Shown here: positions 1 through 9,542 of the stretch, in pieces
How the letters are laid out: each line of letters opens with the position of its first letter
How positions within the stretch are numbered: position 1 is the first letter of the stretch
Source of the DNA: Phycisphaerales bacterium
GTDB lineage: Bacteria; Planctomycetota; Phycisphaerae; Phycisphaerales; SM1A02
Reading direction: 5' to 3'
DNA: 64,000 nt
Assembly (NCBI GenBank): GCA_029260575.1
Contig: JAJDDB010000027.1
Span: 2,501 to 66,500 of the forward strand
Made by a program: the position numbers and the translations under genes
Notes under the pieces: generated by a model
What the model was told of the DNA's origin: nothing
Databases searched by the model: none
What the model saw: only the letters and a program-made list of their open reading frames with translations

Positions 1-260
1 CCCGGCGTTGCCACGGGCTTTCCCTGAGGCGAGCCGAGGATTGTAACCCCCCTTCCATCCCTGTCAACCTGGGGCAAAGATTTGTGCAGAAAACATTCAG
101 AGGCTGTCCAAACGCCACAATTCGGCCTGATAGTCAGGGCGCGAAATTCAGCAATTCTATTCGAGTAAGGATCGGAGCAGGTTATATTGCACTTGCTCAG
201 CTTTCCAGTGGGGCTTCCGTGGGATCGAAAACCAAACAGCGCTGCAGGAGAGAGAGACCC
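1..260. other. Left edge, no gene recognised
   Basis: No reading frame here looks like protein. The last bases hold the ribosome binding site (GGAG at 247-250) of the PEP-CTERM-like gene that starts at 261. The open frame extends upstream of that ATG, but the upstream translation has no signal peptide or domain character and no Shine-Dalgarno sequence. Confidence 0.5.
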
Positions 261-920
261 ATGCAACGTGTAATAACGCGCAACGCCGTTCACCGCTATA
301 TCGCCGTTCATTTCGGCGCGATTGCATTGCTGTCGCTGACAAGCTTTGCCGGTGTGCAGGAGTATTTCGATGACGATCGCGATGCGTGGTTCGAGGACGC
401 TGCTGCGATCGGCTCGATCACGACAATCGGCTTCAACGAACTCGGTCCCGATATTCTTGTGACGCATCAATACTCGTCACTCGGTGTGGAGTTCATCGGC
501 AACCCGAATTTCACGCGCGGTGAAGATTTTATCGGATTCCCTGAGGATGGCTGGGGCCTTGATGGAAATCAAGTGATCAATCTGGTGTTTGATAGCTTAC
601 AGGGTGGTATTGCTACTGATCATCCCGGCAACACACAATTCGACCTATTTTTTGACGGAGGATTAGTGTACAGCAGTTCGCGCTTCGGAGGCGGCGGCGC
701 GGGAAGATTCGGAGGCGTTCTTGGAATTGAGTTCGATGAGGTATTGATCGTCGACCCAGTCGACAGCAGTGTTTTCTTGGATGACCTGCACTTTGTCTCC
801 ATCCCTGCGCCCGCAACTGCACTTGTCTACTTACTTCAATATTCACATTTCGTTCGCGGCGTCGGACGCTGCGCTAACTCCTCCTGCCAGGACGGCACAA
901 TCCATTTTCCTGGGAGGTGA
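261..920 (+). CDS. PEP-CTERM-like secreted protein with frameshifted C-terminus
   Basis: The ATG at 261 follows GGAG (247-250) and gives a signal-like N-terminus ending near TSFAG, then a mature region with the repeat GVQEYFDDDRDAWFED. Acidic, Gly-rich domains of this type are exported and often tethered by PEP-CTERM/exosortase sorting. The frame reaches the sorting motif IPAPATAL at 801-824 and then reads into an implausible tail (VYLLQYSHFVRGVG) with stop at 918-920. In another frame from 824 the sequence reads CLLTSIFTFRSRRRTLR with a stop at 875-877, exactly the hydrophobic helix plus Arg cluster expected. One indel near 820-827 therefore separates motif and anchor. It may be a real mutation or an assembly error. 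The function of the mature domain is unknown. Confidence 0.7.
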   Translation: MQRVITRNAVHRYIAVHFGAIALLSLTSFAGVQEYFDDDRDAWFEDAAAIGSITTIGFNELGPDILVTHQYSSLGVEFIGNPNFTRGEDFIGFPEDGWGLDGNQVINLVFDSLQGGIATDHPGNTQFDLFFDGGLVYSSSRFGGGGAGRFGGVLGIEFDEVLIVDPVDSSVFLDDLHFVSIPAPATALVYLLQYSHFVRGVGRCANSSCQDGTIHFPGR

Positions 921-923
921 ACC

Positions 924-1124
924 ATGTGTTCATCACGCTTACAACTGATCTTGATCGGTGCGGTGTGGATCATCGCGGTGAGTGGTGCCGAACGCATTGC
1001 CTCCGCCGGTGTGCAGGAGTATTTCGATGACGATCGCGATGCGTGGTTCGAGGACTCTGCTGTGATCGGCCCGATTACGACAATCGGCTTCTTGGTCATT
1101 TCCCTGTGCGCAACTGCTCATTGA
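924..1124 (+). pseudogene. Truncated copy of the upstream PEP-CTERM-like gene
   Basis: A good Shine-Dalgarno (GGGAGGTGA, 911-919) precedes the ATG at 924. The 66-residue product has a signal-like N-terminus, then GVQEYFDDDRDAWFED followed by a near-identical AVIGPITTIGF, which is almost the same protein and DNA as 349-436 of the preceding gene. The frame then ends in LVISLCATAH. The DNA there (tccctgtgcgcaactgctca) resembles the part of the first gene that encodes the IPAPATAL sorting motif. This suggests a tandem duplicate with an internal deletion that removed most of the mature domain. It may still be translated as a short secreted peptide, but no intact sorting anchor remains. Confidence 0.65.
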
Positions 1125-1711
1125 TTCAAGCAAAGAGCCTGTTCCTGCATGCACAAAGTCTATTCCTGCAACGAAATTGCATATTCACGCGGGCAATACG
1201 CATACTGCCGCGAGCAATGTGATGCGCCGCGCTGGGAACTGGTCAATTGACGCTGGCAATAGATAATCTGCCGCATCCAATCAGCAGTTGCGCACAAGCA
1301 ATCTGTCAGGAAGCGCTCGGCGAGTGTTTGGGAATATGCCGCTCAATGCACGAGAACAAGGAATGCGTGCAACCAAAGCGCAACATTCTGCATGCATCAC
1401 GCAATTGGTGGTGCGAACAGGATTGGGCGTTGTCATTCCACGACGATCCAGTAGTAACGCTCCGCTGCCAATCGGCGGAATGCGCCGATGGTGACCTCGC
1501 CGTCGTCGATCATGGCGTCGATCCTGATCATCACTGCGTTGCCGGGATCGGTGCCATCGTTGAAGCGCACGCTGATGGCAGAGGTGATGCCCTTCCCCAT
1601 ATCCGACGATATTGAAGACCGACGAATTGGCTTTCGAACAGTCGCACTGCATGATTCGTTCGAAATCGAGTGACAGCTTTGTAAGCAATCAAGACCGTGT
1701 TTGGTCAAATC
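1125..1711. other. Gene-poor stretch with possible decayed coding remnant
   Basis: About 590 bases hold no convincing gene. On the minus strand, 1433-1610 reads SDMGKGITSAISVRF and later DGEVTIGAFRRLAAERYYW before stopping at 1433. The neighbouring frame upstream (about 1612-1688) reads LSLDFERIMQCDCSKANSS. The two pieces look protein-like and may be one gene broken by a frameshift near 1610. I do not recognise the family. The rest shows no promoter, repeat or RNA that I can support. Confidence 0.35.
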
Positions 1712-2578
1712 TTATTTCGCAGCAATATCAATGATGCGAGATTTCGCTGTAACGGTTGGTGACGCGGCCCGCCGTGTACGGCGAACAATCAGCCAGATTC
1801 CGCACAACCAAGTCACGATCCAGAACGTCCATGCCAACGGGAAGACCCAATCCGGGCGGCTCTGCCTTGTCACCGCGTTGATTGATACGTTGTTGAACTG
1901 CTCTCCCATGACCATCGGTTGCAAGGCCGCAGCGGTTGCTGTGTATGCGAGCAATGCCTGGGCTTGTGCTTGGTAGTCATCTTGTTCGCGCTGATCGAGT
2001 GCTTCATGCATCCAGCCCGCAACATCAACTGCAGTCACCGATTCAGCATTGAACGGCTGGGCATCGTCAAAGCCCACACGCCATTGCCTGTTTGCGAGAT
2101 TCATGACGAACGGATCGCCCGCGGAGCCTTCAGCATCATTCAACTGAAACGATGCCCATTCATACACATTGGCATCCGGCGCGTCATGGAACCATATCTC
2201 GACGCTGACGGACACATATGTCTCATCATCCGCAGGGTGCAGCGTGATGTACCGAGTGTTATTCCAACTCACCGGCAGGCTGACCCAGATCAACCGGCTG
2301 ATGAATACTGCAGGAAACGGCAGGATCAACGACCACAGAATGATCCACAGCAGCGGACCGCTGGTCACGTTACGGCGGGGTGTGATGATCCCGACCTGTC
2401 GAAGATCACCGCCACACTCCGGGCAGGTCATGCCCGTGAGACCTTCAATCGGATACTGACAGCTGCCGCAGCTTGCCTGTTTCACGGAGGCGCGGCCGCG
2501 GCGCAGGAGCACCGTGATGACCATCACAGCAGCTCCCGCAACAAACAAAACGAAGAGGCCGATGAATGCGACGAGCAT
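1712..2578 (-). CDS. Membrane protein with CPECGGDL zinc ribbon
   Basis: About 288 residues. I place the start at the ATG at 2578, which follows GGGAGGT with a 9-base spacer; a TTG at 2611 opens the frame but has no such site. The order is an N-terminal membrane segment, a short CSSC-type zinc ribbon (CGSCQYPIEGLTGMTCPECGGDL, two CxxC pairs), a second membrane segment (WIILWSLILPFPAVF), a large presumably extracytoplasmic domain, and a C-terminal membrane segment near WVFPLAWTFWIVTW. Ribbons of this exact type recur in many planctomycete membrane proteins of unknown role. No catalytic motif is visible. It is divergent from the homogentisate dioxygenase gene. Confidence 0.7.
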   Translation of the reverse strand: MLVAFIGLFVLFVAGAAVMVITVLLRRGRASVKQASCGSCQYPIEGLTGMTCPECGGDLRQVGIITPRRNVTSGPLLWIILWSLILPFPAVFISRLIWVSLPVSWNNTRYITLHPADDETYVSVSVEIWFHDAPDANVYEWASFQLNDAEGSAGDPFVMNLANRQWRVGFDDAQPFNAESVTAVDVAGWMHEALDQREQDDYQAQAQALLAYTATAAALQPMVMGEQFNNVSINAVTRQSRPDWVFPLAWTFWIVTWLCGIWLIVRRTRRAASPTVTAKSRIIDIAAK

Positions 2579-2794
2579 GTAAGACGTACCTCCCAAGGCG
2601 AGTATCTCCAATGAGTTGTTGTGACTTGCAGACTTTCTGTTTCAACGCATTTTCAAGGCAGCACAATCGCATGCGACGTGTATTCCCGCAAGCCGCTTGT
2701 GATAGGCCGCCCGAAAGCCGGCTGTGCATCGCTATACCGCTATAATGCATTGACCCTTTTGGAATTAGAATTCGAAAACGTCGGAGTGAGACGG

Positions 2795-4075
2795 ATGTCG
2801 TACTACGCCAAACTTGGACAGCTCCCCCCCAAACGACACATTCAATTCCGCCGGCCTGACGGCGGGTTGTACAGCGAAGAAGTGTTCGGCACGGAGGGAT
2901 TCGTCGGCCCGACCAGCACGCTGTATCACATTCACCCACCGACGCAAGTGACCGGTTGGGATACGAAATACTCCACCAGGCCTGAATATGTGGAAACCGA
3001 TGTCATGCGGATGCGGCATCTGAAGACGCAACCGATGCCTGCCAACGGCGATCCGATCACCGGCCGAGTCATTCTCTTTGGGAATGCAGATTGCGAGATG
3101 AGCGTCTGCGTGCCTGCCGAACCGATGGACTACCACTACAAGAATGGCCAGGGTGATGAATGCATCTTTATTCACTTTGGTTCAGGAACCGTCTATTCAA
3201 GCTTTGGAACGTTGAAATTCAAGCCGAAGGATTACATCATCATCCCCAAGGGCATCATCTACAAGATGGTGTTTGATGAAACCCCCGACGATGAACCGAA
3301 CCCGCGATTTCTCGTCATTGAAACGGTCAACAGTTCGCATATTCTGCCGCCGCCCCGCTACCTATCGAAAAAGACCAGCCAGTTTCTCGAACATGCACCG
3401 TATTGCGAACGTGATCTGCGCGTGCCCGAATTGCCGTTGACGTACGATGAAGCTGGTGAATTTGAAGTGCGCATCAAGGCGCTGCACAACGTACACAGTT
3501 ACATCTACAATTATCACCCGCTGGACATTGTCGGTTGGGACGGGTGCTACTACCCCTACCTGTTCAGCATCGACGACTTCGCGCCGATCACGGGAACGTT
3601 GCACATGCCGCCGCCGACGCATCAGACGTTCGAAGCACACAACTTTGTGATCTGTTCATTTTGCCCGCGAGCTCTGGATTTTCATCCGGATGCGATTCCG
3701 GTGCCGTACAACCACAGCAACCTCGACAGCGATGAAGTGCTGTACTACGTCGAGGGCAACTACGCGGCGCGCAAGGGGATCGAAGTGGGTTCGATCACGG
3801 CCCACCCGCAGGGCATTCCACACGGTCCGCATCCGGGCACGGTCGAAAAGTCGCTGGGCAAGAAATGGACCAACGAATTAGCGGTCATGTGTGACACGTT
3901 CCGTCCTTTGTTCCCGACGAAAGCAGCGCTTGATCTTGATGATGCTGCGTATCCCAAGAGTTGGAAGGACGTTCCCCCGCCGGGCAGCGTACCAACGACA
4001 AACGGCCAGTCGCAGCACAACGCGGACGGCTCACCACGGGCCGAGTCAAAGGATGCGGTCGATACGTGGACGTAA
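2795..4075 (+). CDS. hmgA: Homogentisate 1,2-dioxygenase-like protein
   Basis: Homogentisate dioxygenase opens the ring of homogentisate to maleylacetoacetate in tyrosine and phenylalanine breakdown. The 426-residue product begins MSYYAKLGQLPPKRHIQFRR at an ATG preceded by GGAG (2783-2786); the longer open frame from 2621 lacks a good site. The two-domain cupin pattern is visible: HIHPPTQVTGWD near the N-terminus and, in the C-terminal half, HSNLDSDE followed by PQGIPHGPHPG, which fit the His, Glu and His iron ligands of the family. No maleylacetoacetate isomerase or fumarylacetoacetase lies nearby, so the pathway must be completed elsewhere, or the substrate may differ. The gene overlaps the DUF192 gene at its end. 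Confidence 0.8.
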   Translation: MSYYAKLGQLPPKRHIQFRRPDGGLYSEEVFGTEGFVGPTSTLYHIHPPTQVTGWDTKYSTRPEYVETDVMRMRHLKTQPMPANGDPITGRVILFGNADCEMSVCVPAEPMDYHYKNGQGDECIFIHFGSGTVYSSFGTLKFKPKDYIIIPKGIIYKMVFDETPDDEPNPRFLVIETVNSSHILPPPRYLSKKTSQFLEHAPYCERDLRVPELPLTYDEAGEFEVRIKALHNVHSYIYNYHPLDIVGWDGCYYPYLFSIDDFAPITGTLHMPPPTHQTFEAHNFVICSFCPRALDFHPDAIPVPYNHSNLDSDEVLYYVEGNYAARKGIEVGSITAHPQGIPHGPHPGTVEKSLGKKWTNELAVMCDTFRPLFPTKAALDLDDAAYPKSWKDVPPPGSVPTTNGQSQHNADGSPRAESKDAVDTWT

Positions 4076-4662
4076 ACAGACACGTGAAAGTGCAAGCAAG
4101 CCTGCAGGGCATCAGACTGTTGTATGCCGTGCTTGTGATACTGCTTAGCATTGTTGTACCCGCCCCGGCAGCGAGCGCGATGGCACCGCTCGGCATGTAT
4201 CGCGCGGTGCAGATGGCGCACGTTCTAAATACGGTTGATGCGGGTCTTGAGCCGGTGCTCATCAATGGCAGACTGTTTCGACTTGAACGCGCTGTCATGG
4301 CGGTGCAGTGGGAACAGGGCCTTATGGACCGAACCCACATCGATGTCGATGGCGGAATGCTGTTTGCGTATCCCTTTCCGCAGCACCAAAGCTTCTGGAT
4401 GGCAAACTGCCTGATCGATATGGACATTCTCTTTCTCGATGCACGAGGAAGAATAGTTGCGATGCATGAGATGAAAGCGCAGCCGCTGCGCGGGCTCAAC
4501 GAAACTGAGGTTGCATATCACGCGCGTCTGCCTCGGTATACGTCCGGCAAAGTGGCTCAGTATGCACTTGAAATACAATCAGGTATGGCAGGCAAGATCG
4601 ATGTCGAGTTGGGCGATCAGGTTCTCTTTGACCGGGCCCGGATTGCGCAATTGACACGCTAA
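4066..4662 (+). CDS. DUF192 family exported protein
   Basis: DUF192 (UPF0127) proteins are small, usually exported beta proteins of unclear function. Here the core starts after an N-terminal hydrophobic segment (LLYAVLVILLSIVVPAPAASA, a likely signal peptide) and shows the family pattern: MAVQWEQGLMDR, GGMLFAYPF, FWMANCLIDMDILFLD and a C-terminal GDQVLF. The start is uncertain: GTG codons at 4066, 4084 and 4090 are all possible, and the frame is open further upstream. I chose 4066, which has AAAGGA 12 bases upstream and overlaps the end of the dioxygenase gene, suggesting co-transcription. It converges with the RND pump gene. Confidence 0.75.
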   Translation: MDVNRHVKVQASLQGIRLLYAVLVILLSIVVPAPAASAMAPLGMYRAVQMAHVLNTVDAGLEPVLINGRLFRLERAVMAVQWEQGLMDRTHIDVDGGMLFAYPFPQHQSFWMANCLIDMDILFLDARGRIVAMHEMKAQPLRGLNETEVAYHARLPRYTSGKVAQYALEIQSGMAGKIDVELGDQVLFDRARIAQLTR

Positions 4663-4690
4663 AACCGTAGGCGACAAGTGGGGAATGCGC

Positions 4691-7600
4691 TTACAAAAAT
4701 CCGTTTGTCTTGGGATCGCGCGTCGCCAGTGCCGGGGTGCCGCCGCCGCCGGTTGATTCGCGTTGTCGCGCAGCTTGCATCTCCGGAATGTGGCCGAGTG
4801 CCGCTTGAAGATCAGTCACCAGACTAAACAGCATCGGCACCAGCAAGATGGTGAAGATCGTTGACACAAGAAGCCCGCCGACCACGACGCTTCCAAGCCC
4901 GCGGTACAGTTCACTGCCTGAGCCCGGCATAAGCACCAGCGGGAGCATGCCGCCAACTGATGTCATCGTGCTCATGAAGATCGGCCGAACGCGGCTTTTT
5001 ACAGCCTCGGCAATTGCGCGCCGCGGTTCCATTGGTCTGGATTCACCTGCGTCAACATCGCCATCGCCGCGCATGAAGTTCAGCGATTGATGCACGATCA
5101 GGATTGCATTGTTGACAACGATGCCAATCAGAATCACAAACCCAAGCATTGTCAGCACATCAAGCTGCTGCATCGGCATGTACCGATTTGTCGAAGACCA
5201 AATGAAAACTGCATATAGCGCCAAGAATCCGCCGAGCGTGGCCAGCGGCACACTGAACATGATGACCAACGGCCGAACGAAACTTTGAAACAACACACAC
5301 ATCAGCAGATACACAGAAAGCAGCGCAAGAATAAGCGAGCTGTTCAACGTACCGAGAATTGTGCCATCACCGAGCAGCACGGTCTTGACTGCATCCAGTT
5401 TGCTGGCCGAACCTGCGAAACCTGTTTCAACATCCGGCGGCACAGCTCCGATCGCACGCTGCTGATCGAGAATACTCTGTATCTGCGTCTGTGCTGCTTC
5501 CAGCGCCATGCCTTGCGGCGGCGTGAATTGCAGCGTGACAGCGCGCCTGCGTCCGACATGATTGATCTGCGGGGCTGCTGTGACCTGGTTGAACGCCGCC
5601 AATGCACTCAGCGGCACGACGGCGCCGCTCGGTGTCGCCACCGGCGTATCTTCAAGGTTGGTAATAACCTTTCGATCAACCGATTCCTGCGAAATGAGTT
5701 TCAGGTCAATGTTGTCGCCGCCGAGTCGATACTCGCCGATGATCGCGCCGTCACCGCTTGCCTGTGCTGAAAGTCCGAGATCCGCAGGTGTTAAGCCAAC
5801 ATCAGCCAGAGCGCGCTTGTCAGGCACGACCTGCAATTCAGGGCCGAAGATATTGAAATTACTGGGACTTGGCTGAACGGTGTATCGACCGAACTGTTCG
5901 GCAAGTTCTCGGTAGACGCTGCTCGCAGCATCCGTGACTGTGTTGAGATTGTCGCCAGATAAATCGATCTTGATTGCAGCGCCGGTGCTGCCACCGAGAC
6001 GAAACAGCGGCAACTGGAACGCAAAGGCAAGCACTCCGGGCGCTATCTCCGCACGGGTTGCATGATTAAAGAGATCAATCAGGTCAACAACATGTTCCGG
6101 TTCAGATGAGATAGCGCCATGAAACATCGTGCCTTCAAAGGCGACATGAAAATAGTTTTCAATTGGCGGCGGAACGATGGGATCACCGGGGGCGCCTGCC
6201 TTCCAGTCAAACGTTGGAATTGATGGAAGTTGTGCCTTGGCCTGTTCACGCTCAGTCGTACCCTCTTCGGTCATAGCAGCTTCCCAGAACGGCGCGATCG
6301 TCTGTTCGATGCGCTTGGCCAATTCCGCCTGCTGATCGAGGTTATAACCGGGCGGCGGAATGAGTAGACCGAACACGAGATTGCGGTTTCCGGTCGGCAG
6401 ATAGTCCGCAGGTGGGAGCAGCAGATAGCTGCCGACAAGTGAGACAAGAGTGAGAACGGCGACGACGGCCAGTCGTATAAACACACTGCCACAGGACCAG
6501 TAGATGAACCGCCCGATGACATCCGGCGCGTTGTGCAGCCAACTGCCGGCTTTGTGAATTGCGCGCAGGGGGAATGTCAGTATGCGCTGCACTCGATTCT
6601 GCCGGCGCGGTGTCCTGGGCTGCGTCTTTGTTATTGGCTTCAACACGCGAGCTGCCGCTGTCGGGATCACGCTTATCGAAACCAGCAGGCTCAACAACAC
6701 CGCGGCGCAGATCGCCAGGGCAATGTCTCGAAACAATTGGCCTGCTTCTTCCTGTACGAGCAGGATCGGAATGAAGACAAACACCGTGGTGAGTGTTGAA
6801 GCAAGCACCGCGCCCCACACTTCGCGCGTGCCGTCATACGCAGCTGCACGCGGGGATTTACCCATTTCAAGATGACGGAAAATATTCTCCAGCACAACGA
6901 TCGCGTTATCCACAACGAGTCCGATGGCAAAAGCCATTCCTGCAAGTGAGACAACGTTGATCGTGCGCCCCATTGCCACCATTGCGACTACAGCACCGAT
7001 GACCGAAATCGGAATCGCAAGCGCGATGATCCCAACCGAACGAACGGAGCGCAGAAAGAGAATCAGGACCAGTACAGCCAGACCACCGCCGAGCCAGATA
7101 TTCTGCTGTACGAGCGCAATCGCATCGTCAATGTAGATTGTCTGGTCATAGACTTGATTGAGCGTCAATGTGCCGGTGAGACCAAGCTGCACGGCTTTCG
7201 TGTCGAGTGTTCCGCCTTCGGCACTGAGCCGATCCACGACTTCGCGCAACCCTTCCATCACATGAACAACATTTGCGCCAACTTCCTTCTGTGCGTTGAT
7301 TGCCAATACAGGTTTGCCGCGTGAACGCACGAACCGAACCGGCTCTTTGTACGTCTCAACAGCTTCAGCGATATCGCCGACTCGAACCGGACCACCTTCG
7401 TTGTAGCGAATGATTGTCTGTTCGACTTGTTCGACGCTTGTGTACTGCGCGACCATGCGCAAACGTACATTGTTCTTGGCATCCGCCAATTCGCCGCCGG
7501 AGATGTTCTGATTCGTCTGCCGAATTGCCGTGACCAGTTCCGTGGGCGTGATCCCGAAATTTGCAAGCGCGATCGGATCAAAGCGAATCTGTACCTCGCG

Positions 7601-8149
7601 CTCACGTCCGCCGAGAACGTTGACTTCGGACATACCGTTGACACGTTCGAGTCTGGGCTTGATGTTGTCTTCTGCAAAGTCTTGAAGAATGCGCACATCA
7701 AAGTCAGGATCGGTTGTTCCCAGAATGATCCACGCGATGTAGTCACGATTCTCAGGATCGGATGCTTCGACAATGGGTTCGTCAACATTTGCCGGATAGT
7801 CGGGCACTTCGCGGAGTTTGTCACTGACCTCGCGCAGGGCTACGTCTTTGTCAGTCCCGACCGTAAACTCGAGCCGGATCACACCCTGGCCTTGCTGACT
7901 GACGCTCGTCATCGCACGTAGATTGCTAAGCCCCTGGAGTTTTTCTTCCTGCTCGTCAACAATCTCGCGTTCTATTTCTTGCGGGCTCGCGCCTTCCCAG
8001 CTGGTCGTGACCGCAATGATCGTGTCGTCGACATTCGGCGTAAGCTGGATCGGAATGCGCTGCAGCGCAATGAGGCCGGCCATGATGATCAGCACAACGC
8101 CGACCGCCACGGTCACCCACTGCCGAATGACGAGATCAAGAAAACTCAT
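4691..8149 (-). CDS. RND family efflux transporter (inner membrane pump)
   Basis: RND pumps use the proton gradient to expel drugs or other compounds through a tripartite complex. This 1152-residue protein has the usual layout: N-terminal helix, large periplasmic loop starting IQLTPNVDDTIIAVTT, a block of membrane helices with GMAFAIGLVVDNAIVVLEN, a second periplasmic loop, and a second helix block with MLGFVILIGIVVNNAILI. The second Asp of the common VVDDAIVV motif is Asn, as in many HAE1-type pumps. The length is within the family range, slightly above the classic 1030-1050. The start overlaps the stop of the adaptor gene by 4 bases. No TolC-like outer membrane gene is nearby. Confidence 0.93.
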   Translation of the reverse strand: MSFLDLVIRQWVTVAVGVVLIIMAGLIALQRIPIQLTPNVDDTIIAVTTSWEGASPQEIEREIVDEQEEKLQGLSNLRAMTSVSQQGQGVIRLEFTVGTDKDVALREVSDKLREVPDYPANVDEPIVEASDPENRDYIAWIILGTTDPDFDVRILQDFAEDNIKPRLERVNGMSEVNVLGGREREVQIRFDPIALANFGITPTELVTAIRQTNQNISGGELADAKNNVRLRMVAQYTSVEQVEQTIIRYNEGGPVRVGDIAEAVETYKEPVRFVRSRGKPVLAINAQKEVGANVVHVMEGLREVVDRLSAEGGTLDTKAVQLGLTGTLTLNQVYDQTIYIDDAIALVQQNIWLGGGLAVLVLILFLRSVRSVGIIALAIPISVIGAVVAMVAMGRTINVVSLAGMAFAIGLVVDNAIVVLENIFRHLEMGKSPRAAAYDGTREVWGAVLASTLTTVFVFIPILLVQEEAGQLFRDIALAICAAVLLSLLVSISVIPTAAARVLKPITKTQPRTPRRQNRVQRILTFPLRAIHKAGSWLHNAPDVIGRFIYWSCGSVFIRLAVVAVLTLVSLVGSYLLLPPADYLPTGNRNLVFGLLIPPPGYNLDQQAELAKRIEQTIAPFWEAAMTEEGTTEREQAKAQLPSIPTFDWKAGAPGDPIVPPPIENYFHVAFEGTMFHGAISSEPEHVVDLIDLFNHATRAEIAPGVLAFAFQLPLFRLGGSTGAAIKIDLSGDNLNTVTDAASSVYRELAEQFGRYTVQPSPSNFNIFGPELQVVPDKRALADVGLTPADLGLSAQASGDGAIIGEYRLGGDNIDLKLISQESVDRKVITNLEDTPVATPSGAVVPLSALAAFNQVTAAPQINHVGRRRAVTLQFTPPQGMALEAAQTQIQSILDQQRAIGAVPPDVETGFAGSASKLDAVKTVLLGDGTILGTLNSSLILALLSVYLLMCVLFQSFVRPLVIMFSVPLATLGGFLALYAVFIWSSTNRYMPMQQLDVLTMLGFVILIGIVVNNAILIVHQSLNFMRGDGDVDAGESRPMEPRRAIAEAVKSRVRPIFMSTMTSVGGMLPLVLMPGSGSELYRGLGSVVVGGLLVSTIFTILLVPMLFSLVTDLQAALGHIPEMQAARQRESTGGGGTPALATRDPKTNGFL

Positions 8150-9321
8150 TCGGTATCGCTTTGTCCTACAGGTGATTTGAGCAGCGATTCGCGAACCGGT
8201 TGTACCGCTGAATACGGGAAGAGCCGCTCGTTGCCTTCAACGATTACTTCATCACCATCGGAGAGTGCGCCTGCTTCAACGATGTACCGTTCGCCCTGCG
8301 GATACATCAGTCGTACCTGTACGGGTACAGCCTGCATGGACGCCCCATCGCCTCCGGCTCGAACCGCATACACGAACGGACCTGCATCATTGCGAAGAAC
8401 AGCGTTCTTGTGAACGGTCAACTGTAAGGATTTCGCACCGGTCGGAACCCAGCCGGTGATCGACATTCCAGGCGCCATCGCTGCGTCCGTATTCGGAACA
8501 CGCACAATCAGCCGAAACGATCGGGCGCTTGGATGCATTTCCGGGATAAGACGATCAAAAGTAGCCTGCACCTGTGTGCTGCCGGCGTCAATCACGACTG
8601 GAAGACTTGAATGTTCCAACTGTCTGATTTGTGCAAACAGTCGTTGAGGCACGTTCAGCCAAGCCTCGACCATGCCTTCGGAAATGAGTTCAACAACGGC
8701 GTCACCTTCGCTGACCCATTGGCCCAGCTCGGTGAATTTCGTAACAACGATGCCGTCAAACGGCGCTGTAATTTTCATATCATCAATGCGCCGGCGAAGC
8801 AGATCCGCTCGAGCGACCTGGACTGCCACCTCCTGCCTGACCTCAGCCAGATTTGCGTCGGCTGTGAGAATCTCAGTTTCGGCGTCCAACATCTCCTTGG
8901 GATTGGCCGCACCGCGCTCAAACGAATCACGAATCAGTTTGGCATCACGCTTTGCCTGATCGAGCAATGCAACCCGTTGCGCAATGCGAGCTTCCTCAAC
9001 GCGCTGCTGCGACTGGACTTCTTCCAGCAGGATCCGAAGCTTCGAATCATCGAGTTTGGCCAATACATCACCGGCTTTGAGAGCGTCTCCAACATCAACT
9101 GCAATAGACATGACAACACCGGGCTCGCGCGTTGCGACCTGCGATCGCAATACAGCGACAACGTCACCAGTGACGAGTCGGCGCTCGACGGTCGATTCAG
9201 TTCGGACTGCATCGACACGCACCGGTGCAGCCCGCGCGAACGCTGCCGAATGCACCGTTCCCAGCACGATCGCCAACACGGTGCGTGCAAGAATTCGGCA
9301 GATGGATCTTTTCAAACACAT
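8146..9321 (-). CDS. RND periplasmic adaptor (membrane fusion protein)
   Basis: This protein links the pump to an outer membrane channel. About 391 residues from an ATG at 9321 preceded by GGAG and a 9-base spacer; the frame opens 39 bases earlier without a site. An N-terminal signal (ILARTVLAIVLGTVHSAAFA) is followed by a biotinyl-lipoyl half (VVMSIAVDVGDALKAGDVLA), a long helical hairpin (LLEEVQSQQRVEEARIAQR...), the second lipoyl half (ITAPFDGIVVTKFTELGQWV) and beta-barrel domains. It is the first gene of a two-gene operon with the pump and overlaps it by 4 bases. Confidence 0.9.
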   Translation of the reverse strand: MCLKRSICRILARTVLAIVLGTVHSAAFARAAPVRVDAVRTESTVERRLVTGDVVAVLRSQVATREPGVVMSIAVDVGDALKAGDVLAKLDDSKLRILLEEVQSQQRVEEARIAQRVALLDQAKRDAKLIRDSFERGAANPKEMLDAETEILTADANLAEVRQEVAVQVARADLLRRRIDDMKITAPFDGIVVTKFTELGQWVSEGDAVVELISEGMVEAWLNVPQRLFAQIRQLEHSSLPVVIDAGSTQVQATFDRLIPEMHPSARSFRLIVRVPNTDAAMAPGMSITGWVPTGAKSLQLTVHKNAVLRNDAGPFVYAVRAGGDGASMQAVPVQVRLMYPQGERYIVEAGALSDGDEVIVEGNERLFPYSAVQPVRESLLKSPVGQSDTE

Positions 9322-9542
9322 TTGACAAATCTCCGTACCTGGAATCTGCCGAACATACAAACTGCATTCTGCGGCAACAATGAGCCTGATCGTAGGCAGC
9401 CGGTCGAACCAAGCCTTGTTTCAGGGTGTTCAAGATTCACGAACAGCCGGATCACAATGCATAACGATACAAACCAACCCATGCAGGCTATTCATCAGAT
9501 CGACTGAAATCTTCGGCTGTCTCTGCCTCTCTCAGAACAACA

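Noticed and set aside
8611-9507. 298-residue plus-strand ORF
   Set aside because: Antisense to the RND adaptor gene; composition and lack of a ribosome binding site argue against it.
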